DNA from: Isoetes taiwanensis
Taxonomy: Eukaryota > Streptophyta > Lycopodiopsida > Isoetales > Isoetaceae
Reading direction: 5' to 3'
Assembly (NCBI GenBank): GCA_021234155.1
Contig: JAJEKV010000004.1
Location: 28,545,698 to 28,609,697 of the forward strand
DNA length: 64,000 nt
The notes beneath the pieces are model-generated. The model had not been told where the DNA came from. It ran no database searches and saw only the letters and a program-made list of their open reading frames with translations. A program made the translations under genes and the position numbers. Below, piece after piece: positions 33,540-42,659 of this stretch. Position 1 is the stretch's first letter. Every line of letters begins with the position of its first letter.

Positions 33540-36500
33540 GGGGATTAAGGGCCCCCTAAAAAGGAAAAGGGCCATTATTGCAATAAGGGAGATGAAAGCA
33601 GATATTCTTTTGTTACAAGAACATAGGTTACCAATGTTTGAAGCATCAAACTTAGGGAATTGGATTGATCCTGGGAATAGCTCCATTTGGTCAACAGCCA
33701 ATGGTACAAAAGGGGGAATCATTACTATTTGGAAAGGAATGACTGCAACAGCAACATATGTACATCCTTCCGCGGATGGTCATGTGTTGTTTCGATACAA
33801 AAGAGGGTTCTTTGGGGATCATAAATGTGTATGCTTCAACAGAGAGCCCGGAGAAAGAGAGGAGCAATGGAAAGAAATGACACTTTGGTTGCAAAATCGT
33901 AAAAGCCGATGCTTGGATACTTGGTGGTGATTTCAACAACACACCTTGCTGGGAACAAAAACTGGGAAAAAAATTGAACATGTCCAAAAAAGAAAGAATT
34001 CAGTGGGAGAAAATGATGGAGATTTTCATATATCAAGCACCCTCTTCTTCTAATGTTTTTTCGTGGAGTAATAAGAGAAAGGAAGGTGACAGAGTGTTCT
34101 GCCTCTTAGACAGATTTTACATCACTAATCCAACTCTTGGAACATGGAATGGAGCAAGCAGAGTGTCGATTATGGAAATTCCATATCGACCACTACCCCT
34201 CAGTCTTGGAATCCAGAAATAATGAAGTAAATATGAAGGCCAAGTCGACCCCTTTCGTGATTCAACACCTCATACTTGTCTAATAAGAGGTTCTGTGAAG
34301 ATTTCAAGATTTTCTTTCAATCTCTACCTAAACTTGGAAGAAGTGGAAGCATGAGCAATTTCAGTACCAAGTTCAAGAAGATCAAAGCATGGATTAAAGA
34401 GTGGGGAAAAAAATGGGCACAAGGAAGAAGAGAAGAAAAGAAAGTTGTCTATAGAGCTATAAAAGAGGTAAGAGAGAAGCTGTATGAAGATAAGGCAAAT
34501 TCAGATCTACAACAAAGAAGAGGTCACCTGGAAATAAAAGTTAAGCACATTGAAGAACAGGAAGCAAAGTCAATGGCATTGAGGAGTAAATGCATCTATA
34601 CAAATTGTATGGATAAAAGTAATAATTCTTTCTTCTTCAGAGCAGCAAAAAACAGGATTGCCAATAATGGAATTCACAAGGTGAAAGATGAGCAACAGAA
34701 TGACATTGAGGATGTCAAAGGTATCAAAAATTTCTTTTTGCAAAAATATACTGAATTGTTCAAGGAAGAGCAGAGAAATTTGCATAGTGAGGAGGGCTCC
34801 TTTCAACAGATCCCTCAATCAATGAATATTGATGAAGAAGGTCTTCTGGAAACCCCTTTAGAAATAGAGATCCTGGAGATTTTGAAGATGATGGATAAGG
34901 GGAAGTCTCCAGGCCCGGATGGAATACCACCAGAGTTCTATGTTCATTTCTGGAGCACACTAAAAGAAGATTTCATTACTTTGGTCCAAGGAGCTTGGGA
35001 GGCACAACACTTACATCCATCAATTAATGCAGGACTGATAGCTCTCATTCCGAAAACAGATAATCCAAGCAAATTTTGTGAGTGGAGGCCTATTTCACTC
35101 ACTAACACAACATACAAAATTCTAGCCAAGATTTTGGCAGAAAGGCTTAAAGGGGTGCTTAGCCAAATCATTGATCCAGTTCAGTCAGGGTTTTTGCCAA
35201 ACAGAAGCATTTTGGATAACTTTGTAGGAGCATATGAAGGACTACATTGGAATAGACTTTCAAAACAGAATTGTATGTTACTCAAATTGGACTTCAGCAG
35301 GGCATATGACACAATAAAATGGCCTTTCTTATACAGATCCATGAAAAAACTAGGTTTTTCAGATTCAATGATACGTAAGATCCATGGTTTCAATGTTAAA
35401 GCTTGTTCATCTATCATTATCAATGGAAGCCCTACTGAGTTTTTCCCCATTCAAAGAGGTGTAAGGCAAGGATGCCCATTGGCACCTTACCTCTTTCTGA
35501 TAGTGGCTGAAATGGTCACTAGAGCTGCTCATCATTTACAGGAAACAGGTAGACTGGAAGGTTTGAAGCTTCCTCAGCAAGGAGAGACACTAACTCTAAT
35601 GCAATATGCAGATGATACATTCTGTTTTCTGCAGAATGATGGAAAGAGTATGAGAAATTTTTTAAACATGTTAGATGGCTTTGGAGAAGCTTCAGGAGTT
35701 TTCTTGAATAAGAGTAAGTGTGTGGCTGTGATGGACTCAGACAAACAGGAGATTGAGGGCATACACATCCTTCCAAAAGGAACAGCAACAAAATTGTTGG
35801 GTTTACCCTTAGCTTTGGATATGAATATACATGGTCTGTGGGCATCAATTGTGAACAGGATCAAAAAGAAAATGACACAATATCCCAAGACACTGTCACT
35901 AGCTGGAAGAATTGAAATTGCAAATAGTGTCATCACGGGTACACATGTATATTTTTCTTCTGTCATTATAGCAGATAAAAACACATACAGACAATTGGAA
36001 ACTGCAATCAGGTCGTTCATATGGAATAAAGATCATAAAGTGGCATGGCACAATTTGGTGAGACCTAGAAAAGAAGGGGGATTAGGATGTAAAGACATTT
36101 TTAAGCGAGCACGCGGTTCTAGTTGCTAAATTAATGTGGAGAGCCATACATAATTCAAGGTCACCAAAGCAATGAAGTTGTTAAGATATTGGATTGAATT
36201 ATCAAGACCAGTAGGAAAAGGAAACATGCCACATCAACTGCCTGAGTCTGCTTTCATTCAGTTTAATGCCAGCCCTAATACTTCTCCCATAGTCAGAAGA
36301 CTAATGGATGCTTGGAATGAAGTCTCTTTATTTTTCAGGGAAACAGATGAGAATTTGCAGAACAAGAATTGTCATTTCTTTTGGCATATGGGACTAACCA
36401 CTCAAAAAGGAAGGTTGCTTGGCTTTGAAATTTCCTCAGAGGTACAAAATATGGAATACAAATTGGTATCGAACTTTAGATGATCTTAGGGACAATGACG

Positions 36501-37318
36501 GATGGAAAACTTGGCGGGGAAATACGAAAATTATTGGTGGAAAAGGCAATCGATCAAAAAATTTATAATGCAATCATGCAAAGAATGTTGGAAGCGTAAA
36601 ACTTGAAGGATGAAGATCCGACATGGTTCATTAGAAATAAACCTGGATATAAGGTGTCTAGGATATATCCACTGATGCTAGACAAACCCAAGTTAAAAAT
36701 TGAAACTAAATGGAATTGTAGGGAAAAGAAAACCATTAAACTGGTTAGAATTGGTTGGAAGTTATCTTTGTCAAAGAAAAATGGTGGTGTTCGGGATGGT
36801 TAGTGTTGAATCGAGTTTGTCATGTAATACTAGGGCAGCTAAGTTCAAAGATGTAATTGATGAAACATGCGTCTAGGTCGTGGGGAAGATGAGACACCAT
36901 TGCACATCTTCCAATGCCCATGGTTATTACCATTCGGAAATGGATTTCTAATATTATAGGAATATCTACGGGGAATTTCTCGCGGGACTTCATGACATTT
37001 CTAGAGGAGGAAGATGAATTTATTGCTACTGTCAGAACTATTGCTTTGTGGTGTGTATGGTTACATAGAAATAGGGTGGCCATGCAGCACCATAACCCTT
37101 GCCTAAATTGGTTGAAAGGACAGTTTTTAGCCAAGCTAGTAGAGACAGCATTAGCTCACAAAATGGAAAAAGGATTGGAATATGATAAAAAATGGGATAC
37201 AGTGGGATCATACAAGGGTCTTTTTAACTTTTTTGAGATTCTACTGAAAGAGAGAGAGGGAATGTTGAGAATAGATTTGGACAGGAATACACCTTGGCCT
37301 CTCACAGTATCAACATAA
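33514..37318 (+). pseudogene. LINE ORF2 (endonuclease-reverse transcriptase), frameshifted
   Basis: It starts MKIITWNLRGIKGPLKRKRA, the usual apurinic-endonuclease N-terminus. Catalytic-site pieces follow in shifted frames: LLLQEHRL, GGDFNNTP at 33923, LLDRFY, DHYPLSLG near 34185. Reverse transcriptase occupies the 617-codon frame 34276-36129: GKSPGPDGIPPEFY, WRPISLTNTTYKILAKILAE, LKLDFSRAYDTIKW, QRGVRQGCPLAPYLF and the YADDT box at 35605-35619. Downstream frames give RGEDETPLHIFQCPW near 36877 (zf-RVT region) and the C-terminal frame 36914-37318 with ALWCVWLHRNRVAMQHH. Breaks near 33922, 34190, 36110 and 36480-36910 disable it. The intact protein would nick target DNA and copy the LINE RNA there. 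Confidence 0.93.
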
Positions 37319-37363
37319 CTAACCTTATCTATTTTTGTTGCAGCACAACTGAACAGGTTAATT

Positions 37364-37702
37364 ATGCAGGGGTCGGGTCGAGTTTATGACATGGATGCTC
37401 AGCTTAACAGATATGAGGTAGCTGATCGCCTAACTTCCTTGAAGTGGCATATGATTCAAGCAAAGGCAGTAAAAAGGATCTTGAAAATTGAGGCTGTTTG
37501 GGAGCATAATGGCCTAAAAAACATTTTCAGGAAACTGTATGAGAAAGAACAAGCACAGAGGATTGCTATAGCCATGAGTCTGCTGAACAACACTATGCAC
37601 ACAGTACAAGAATTGGATGATTGGTTGCAGATCTTTGGTACACGGGTCATTGCTGAATTCACTATTGATGACCTCATGCAGGCAGAAATCGACAATATCT
37701 AA
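37364..37702 (+). CDS. Extra 3' ORF of the LINE (unknown function)
   Basis: A 112-codon intact frame beginning 45 bp after the ORF2 stop. It starts MQGSGRVYDMDAQLNRYEVA and ends IDDLMQAEIDNI. It is predicted by eye to be mostly helical, with charged/hydrophobic alternation (KAVKRILKIEAVWEHNGLKN, FRKLYEKEQAQRIAIAMSLL), no cysteines and no membrane segment. Standard plant L1 elements are described with two ORFs, so a third is unusual. It is unbroken while ORF2 has several frameshifts. I cannot assign a family. It might be a captured host exon or chance open sequence. Confidence 0.5.
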   Translation: MQGSGRVYDMDAQLNRYEVADRLTSLKWHMIQAKAVKRILKIEAVWEHNGLKNIFRKLYEKEQAQRIAIAMSLLNNTMHTVQELDDWLQIFGTRVIAEFTIDDLMQAEIDNI

Positions 37703-37951
37703 AAGTATACTGCAGGTTTTCATATCACTCCAGAACAACTACATAGTTTGACTTCATTTCTTTTACTGTTCGCATCTTACTATATAAATTTTGAAATCCT
37801 CAAGGCTTATGACCATGAGGTTATTTTGGATATTTAACTTTACCCTCTTAAATTACAATAGAGAGGAAGTATGTTATGACAATAGCTGCTGCTATATAGC
37901 CAGCTCCATGTATTTCAGTTTCTGATGAATACAAAAATCTGCCGTTTCTTC

Positions 37952-37972
37952 AAAAAAAAAAAAAAAAAAAAA
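37952..37972 (+). other. LINE poly-A tail (21 A)
   Basis: An uninterrupted A run directly followed by the right TSD copy, the mark of target-primed reverse transcription. Confidence 0.97.
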
Positions 37973-37988
37973 GAGACGAGAAGGAGGT
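37973..37988 (+). repeat. LINE target site duplication, right copy
   Basis: gagacgagaaggaggt, identical to 31292-31307. Copia sequence resumes afterwards with aagtgcctgataatgg. Confidence 0.96.
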
Positions 37989-39086
37989 AAGTGCCTGATA
38001 ATGGCTCTATATGTTGACGATTGTGTCATTGCCAGCAGTGACAAAGCCTTACTGGCCAAATGCAAGTTGTTGTTGAAAGGTCGATTTCAAATGACTGATC
38101 TAGGAGAGCTTCAGAAAATGCTAGGTATGGAGGTGCGAAGGGATAGGACACGAGGTATATTGTGTCTTACTCAAGAACAGTACATCAAAAAGATGCTCGC
38201 CAAATTTAGAATGATTGATTGCAATGCAGCAAAAACAACATTGGCACCAGGACAGAGAATATCGGGAAAGATGTGTCCAAGAACAGATGCGGAAAGAAAG
38301 GAAATGGAAAATAAACCATATAGGTCATTAGTGGGCGCCTCTATTGTATGTCGCAAACAAAGACAAGGCCGATATCATGTATCTTTGTTAACCGCTAAGC
38401 AGATACTTGAATAATCCTGGCAAGGAGCATTGGGCAGAAATAAGAGAGTTCTTAGGTACTTGAAAGGCACCTCGACTCATGGCCTATGCTTCTCCAGAGG
38501 TGCAGGAAATAGTTTAGTTGGATATGCAGATGCAGATTGGGGAGGTGATCTTGATGATAGAAAATCAACCTCTGGGTACATTTGCAAACTCGGGAATACG
38601 GCAATATCGTGGGCGAGCAAGAAACAAGAGTGTGTAGCAAAGTCAAGTGCAGAAGCAGAATATGTGGCAGTATCTCTGGCAGCTTCAGAGATCATTTGGT
38701 TGCGAAGGAGCAAAAATCCAGTTTGCCATTCACGTACCAAGCATATAGAAATACATCATCATTTTATCAGAGATGAGGTAGACAAGGGAGAAATTAACGT
38801 GGAATATGTTCCCACAAAATTACAAGAGGCGAGATATATGTGGCAAGATCTCCGGCGGCCGGAGATCATTTGGTTGCGAAGGAGCAAAAATCTAGTTTGC
38901 CATTCACGTACCAAGCATATAGAAATACATCATCATTTTATCAGAGATGAGGTAGACAAGGGAGAAATTAACGTGGAATATGTTCCCACAAAATTACAAG
39001 AGGCAGATATATTAACGAAGGTCCTTACTGAACCAAAATTAACAGCGGCTAAGGTTCAAGTAGGAATTGTAGATTGCACAGGCTGA
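37989..39086 (+). pseudogene. Copia RT C-terminus and RNase H, copy 2
   Basis: Starts with the YVDD box (ALYVDDCVIASSDKALLAKC, box at 38010-38021) and LGMEVRRDRTRGILCLTQEQ. A frameshift lies near 38340-38415, then LKGTSTHGLCFSRG and the RNase H motifs GYADADWGGDLDDRKSTSGY and SSAEAEYVAVSLAASE. As in copy 1, IIWLRR runs directly into SKNPVCHSRTKHIEI with no DNxSAI segment, so the third catalytic Asp is missing. An in-frame 174 bp tandem duplication repeats the SKNPVCHS...PTKLQEA part. It ends GIVDCTG at the same stop as copy 1. Confidence 0.92.
38655..39003 (+). repeat. In-frame 174 bp tandem duplication in Copia RNase H
   Basis: gagatcatttggttgcgaag occurs at 38688 and again at 38862, and the copies stay aligned through ccacaaaattacaagaggc. 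174 bp equals 58 codons, so the frame is kept. Copia copy 1 has a single unit, so this arose after the 14 kb duplication. Confidence 0.93.
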
Positions 39087-39095
39087 GGGGGAGAA
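39085..39095 (+). promoter_or_regulatory. Copia polypurine tract, copy 2
   Basis: gagggggagaa abutting the 3' LTR, identical to copy 1. Confidence 0.85.
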
Positions 39096-39400
39096 TGAAG
39101 AAATAGCAGCCTGTGATATCATCAGCCGCGGGCGCCAGATCTGGCCGGGCGATGATGTGGCCCCATCCCCATCGCACCGCCGACAAAAAGGCGGTGGCCT
39201 GAGATCCGACGCAGAGTTTGCAGCAGAGAAAATCGATTCGGGAGAAGCCGATTCCGATTGAAGCCGATTGCAGACAAGAGGGGACGAACTGAGGAGCCGT
39301 GGAGCGAAGGATTGTAGTCAGAGAAGGGAGAACCGGATTGGGTCCGCCCTTTGAGAATCCGCAGATTGGTCCGCCCGCTTAAATTATCGCCGTTATTACA
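39096..39400 (+). repeat. Copia copy 2, 3' LTR (305 bp, unusually diverged)
   Basis: It starts tgaagaaatagcagcctg and ends cgttattaca, followed by TSD tgacc. Its first 90 and last 80 bases differ much more from the other three LTRs than those differ from each other. Many changes raise GC (for example gccgcgggcgcc near 39124). Confidence 0.88.
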
Positions 39401-39707
39401 TGACCAAGAGCTAGCACTGACCATATCCCTGAATAGGTAGATTAACTGGCCTAGCTAAGGAATGGAATGAGAATTCCAGTCTTGAACCGCGAAATGTGGG
39501 AGAAATTTTTTCCCCATTAGCAGGGTCATAATTAGATTAAGTATACTCTAAGTGGTAGAAATGATATAGTCAAAAGAAACCTTCTAGTAAATTGAGCTCA
39601 AATTGTTCATGAACCATATTTTTCTGGCGCGAAATGACCAATATTTGGCCCAAAGAGAAATAGGAAAATTTTGAGAAATAGTTAAGTGATTAAGGAAAGT
39701 ACCTTAA

Positions 39708-40067
39708 TTAATAACCCATAGTTATAATAAATTTACTCTTAAGAAAAGTAGCCCCTAAATCTTTGGAAGCATTCCTACTCCTTAGAAGTTCCCAAATAGT
39801 AGCTTGAACCTCCCTTTTACCCTTGTAAGACGAATTATAAGCTAATCTACGAAGCTGCCATAAGAGTGTCCACCGAACGAACAGTCGGCGAGATCGATCC
39901 AAAGGAGCCACGAATAGACATAATCTATCATTAATAGAGGCAAGATCGCTCGAAGAGGCCACCGTCAAGGAAGCTAAATTGTTGGGAGGACCAAACAAGT
40001 AACTAGGAAGGTTGGAAGCCCCAGCTTGCACCGGAATGTTTGAAGCACTCACGGCGGGTGGCGACAA
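39708..40067 (-). CDS. Antisense ORF in gypsy leader, copy 2
   Basis: A 119-codon minus-strand frame, MSPPAVSASNIPVQAGASNL to LGATFLKSKFIITMGY, longer than its broken twin in copy 1. The C-terminal two thirds (INDRLCLFVAPLDRSRRLFV, RWTLLWQLRRLAYNSSYKGK, REVQATIWELLRSRNASKDL) are basic and look helical and protein-like. Upstream on the same strand the Leu-rich repeat frame 40130-40438 could belong to the same ancestral gene. No known domain was recognised. The reading direction is opposite to gypsy gag-pol. Confidence 0.4.
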   Translation of the reverse strand: MSPPAVSASNIPVQAGASNLPSYLFGPPNNLASLTVASSSDLASINDRLCLFVAPLDRSRRLFVRWTLLWQLRRLAYNSSYKGKREVQATIWELLRSRNASKDLGATFLKSKFIITMGY

Positions 40068-40753
40068 GCAAATTCTTGAGGCTCTTTAGACGAATCGTTT
40101 CACTCTTGGAGGAGCAATGACTTAACACTTCAGGTGAATGATCGCAAGGCTCGGGGGAAATTGAGATCGTGGCGTCCACTTTTGGAGGTGAGGAGCAAGT
40201 ACAAGAGCAACCTCGGCAGTGGGGGCAATCCCAAAACCAAGAAGAGTAGATGTGGTGCAAGCAGTAGGAGCAACCTCGGCAACATGAGCAACCTCAACAC
40301 CAGGAAGAGTAGGTGAGCAGCAAGCAGTAGGAGCAACCTCGACGTAGAAGCAACCCCAACAGCAGGATCATCAGCAAGGGGAGCCATCAATGCGGAAGAA
40401 AAGGAAGGAAGAGACGTAGGCAAGGAAGAAGCGAACAAAGAGGCGTGAAGCTAGGAGTAGGGGGAGCGTGGTTGTAAGAGAACCACAACCGGACGAAGTG
40501 GAGGAGGATGAGCTTGAGGAGGAAGGACTACACCAATAAGAGGGGAAGAAACAGACTAAAGAAGAAGAGGAGGAGGAGGAGGCCGAAGAACAGACGGAGC
40601 ATACGCTCGGCAACCATATTCAATGCAGTCCAAGGAGGGCAAGATCAGCGAGAAGCTATTTAAGCTGAAGCAAGATACACGAGAAGAAGAAGGCAGCATG
40701 CAAGATTTATCTCCGCCGATGGATCCGACATAATTATTGATATTGTAAGTAGA

Positions 40754-41127
40754 GTGTCAGAGTCTGTCAAAGGTAGCCGACCAGGGTCGAAAAGCAAGCC
40801 TCCACCACCTCGACCCGATTATTCCCCGAAGAAGGTCCGCCATGGGCCAAATTCCAAGCACAGTAGAGCTGCTCGACATATTTGGCATTGCCAACAAGGC
40901 ATCAGTCTGATAATTCAGAAAGCCTCCTTTCGAGTGCCTACATCAAGGGTCTATGTAGAAGTTCAAGATGGACTACGACTACCGAGCCACATCAAGGACG
41001 AGCCACATCAAAGCAGAGTGAACTCAACTCTTCGAGGAGGGCAATCTATGTGCAATCCACGCGAGAGGGTGACTATGATGCCAAGGACCTCCACCTGGCG
41101 AGGAGGATCCACAAGGAGAGGCCCTAG
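40754..41127 (+). pseudogene. Uncharacterised leader ORF, copy 2 (frame-changed)
   Basis: It begins MSESVKGSRPGSKSKPPPPR like 19731-20102, has an extra 3 bp near 40818 and one base fewer near 41065. The matching C-terminus (DLHLARRIHKERP) is therefore in the overlapping frame that ends at 41127. Confidence 0.3.
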
Positions 41128-41330
41128 AAGCTTCAATTTTTGTACATAGTAAAATTTTATATATATTAAAGCTATCTTTTTCGTGTAAGTCAATTTTTAA
41201 TATATAAAAATACCTTCCTCTGTAAATTAATCTCTTAAAAGTGTTTTTGTATAAATTGAATTGTTGTAGAATCTTTTCTTAATTGCTAAGTCTATGTAAA
41301 ACTTTCTTTAGAAAATTGAATATTGGCCAA

Positions 41331-41940
41331 AGTCGCGAATGCAGGCCCCTTCCGCGCGAATCGACCCGAGTTGCTTGAATTAAGGCATAATTGCCCAAAT
41401 TTTGTGTTGAAAGATGTTAAAATGCTTAGAATCTACTTAGAAATACAGTCTAACACTTAATTTTTGTTAAAAACATCAAAAAGAAGTCAAAATTGGGCCA
41501 CTCCGGTCGATTTGCGCCAAAGGCCTCTGCGTCGCGAACGCAGGCCCCTTTCGCGCGAATGGACCTGAGTCACCCAAAATTGCACTTTTTCATGTCATTT
41601 TAGTATGGAATAAGTTGGTAGATAGCCAGAACAGCGAGAATAAGACAGTGTAGCATATTATATTTGTTAGAAAGATTAAATATTGCTTGAGGTGACTCCA
41701 CTAGGGTCCATTCGCGCCAGAGGGCTATGCGTTAGTGGGGTCCATTCGTGCCAGAGGGCTATGCCTCGAGAACGCATACCACATTGGCGCGAATCGACCC
41801 GAGTGGTATGAATTTGAGCAAAAATTTTGCAATTTTGCTCGGGAAAGGTTGTTAGTGCACATTGGCGCAAATCGACCCGAGTGGTATGAGTTTGAGCAAA
41901 AAGTTTACAATTTTGGTTGGGAAGGGTTCTTAGTGCACAT
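41331..41940. repeat. GC-rich palindromes, copy 2
   Basis: Counterpart of 20334-20825. The first palindrome has lost its left arm (agtcgcgaatgcaggcccc near 41331). The second (about 41500-41571) keeps both arms, and the third spans about 41694-41806. A tandem repeat of the caaatcgacccgagtggtatg segment follows at about 41857-41940. Confidence 0.75.
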
Positions 41941-42659
41941 TTTAGCCATCTGCCATGCATTCTAGTGTCTTGTAGTATCCCATTCTAGCTTTTTAATCCA
42001 TTTGAACCTCATCTTAAAAAAATTCCCACAATAGTGAGAATTGAACCTCCCACCCACAAGGCAACCCCTCTTCCCCCCCTCCCCCAAAACCCTCTCGTGC
42101 CAACCACTGAGGGCAGGCATCATTTATGTTTAAATTAAAATCCTTAATTAGATTTAAGCTTTAATCATGTTAGATAATATTAATGGCCAAGACCCTTAGA
42201 GTTAGAACCAAGACCCTTAAGCTAGATAGAGACAGCAACTGCATTGATCTTAGCTTAGTTGTCGCTCTTATCTCGCTAAGTGTCTTCTTGTCTATGCATA
42301 GGTAGTATAATCAAACCTTTTTCTTAGAAACCCAGCTAGTTGCCAAGGCCTTAGAAATTGTTGTCACACGTTGGTATGATACACCAACACACATTATAGA
42401 TGCACTACCATCAAGTATCTTCTGCCATGCCTTTGTAGCATAGATAATTATCTAGGAATCTATTCTATCTAGGTAATTTAGTCCAACACACCAAAAAAAT
42501 CCATAGAATAAGTCTCCTTATACCACCCCATAACAGCAAATAAGTACCCTTCTCAGTGCCTACTAAAGTTCCAAATGCCAGGTGGGTCATTTGAGGTAGA
42601 GTAGATAAAGGTATAAAAATAGGGTTGTAGAGTAAGTAGACGTAAATAATTGTTGTTGT

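Larger units (their letters stand above)
31308..37972 (+). mobile_element. Full-length plant L1-type LINE (6665 bp)
   Basis: A non-LTR retrotransposon flanked by a perfect 16 bp TSD and ending in 21 A. Order: 5' region with a small ORF, ORF1 with a DUF4283-like and zinc-knuckle region, ORF2 with endonuclease and reverse transcriptase, and an additional 112-codon ORF before the 3' UTR. ORF1 and the small 3' ORF are intact. ORF2 carries several frameshifts. It is inserted sense to the Copia RT gene. Confidence 0.96.
27709..39400 (+). mobile_element. Copia LTR retrotransposon, copy 2, split by a LINE
   Basis: 5' LTR 27709-28022, 3' LTR 39096-39400, TSD tgacc at 27704-27708 and 39401-39405: the same insertion site and TSD as copy 1. 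Without the LINE and its second TSD it is about 5.0 kb. Its gag-PR-IN frame is far better preserved than in copy 1, but RT is broken by the LINE and by frameshifts. Confidence 0.96.
20876..41855. repeat. Tandem duplication unit, copy 2 (expanded by a LINE)
   Basis: Collinear with 6873-20875. The extra length comes from the LINE plus its second TSD copy (6681 bp), a 174 bp duplication in the Copia RNase H region, and short indels. Gypsy LTR and Copia sit at the same positions with the same TSD as in copy 1, so both were present before the duplication. Confidence 0.95.
39401..42659. other. Gypsy internal leader region, copy 2 and continuation
   Basis: 39401-41855 matches 18382-20875 (the antisense frame, GAG/GCA repeats, plus-strand frame and palindromes). 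41856-42659 continues past the duplication endpoint with a further 84 bp-type repeat (about 41780-41940) and AT-rich sequence in which I see no coding frame. Confidence 0.72.
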
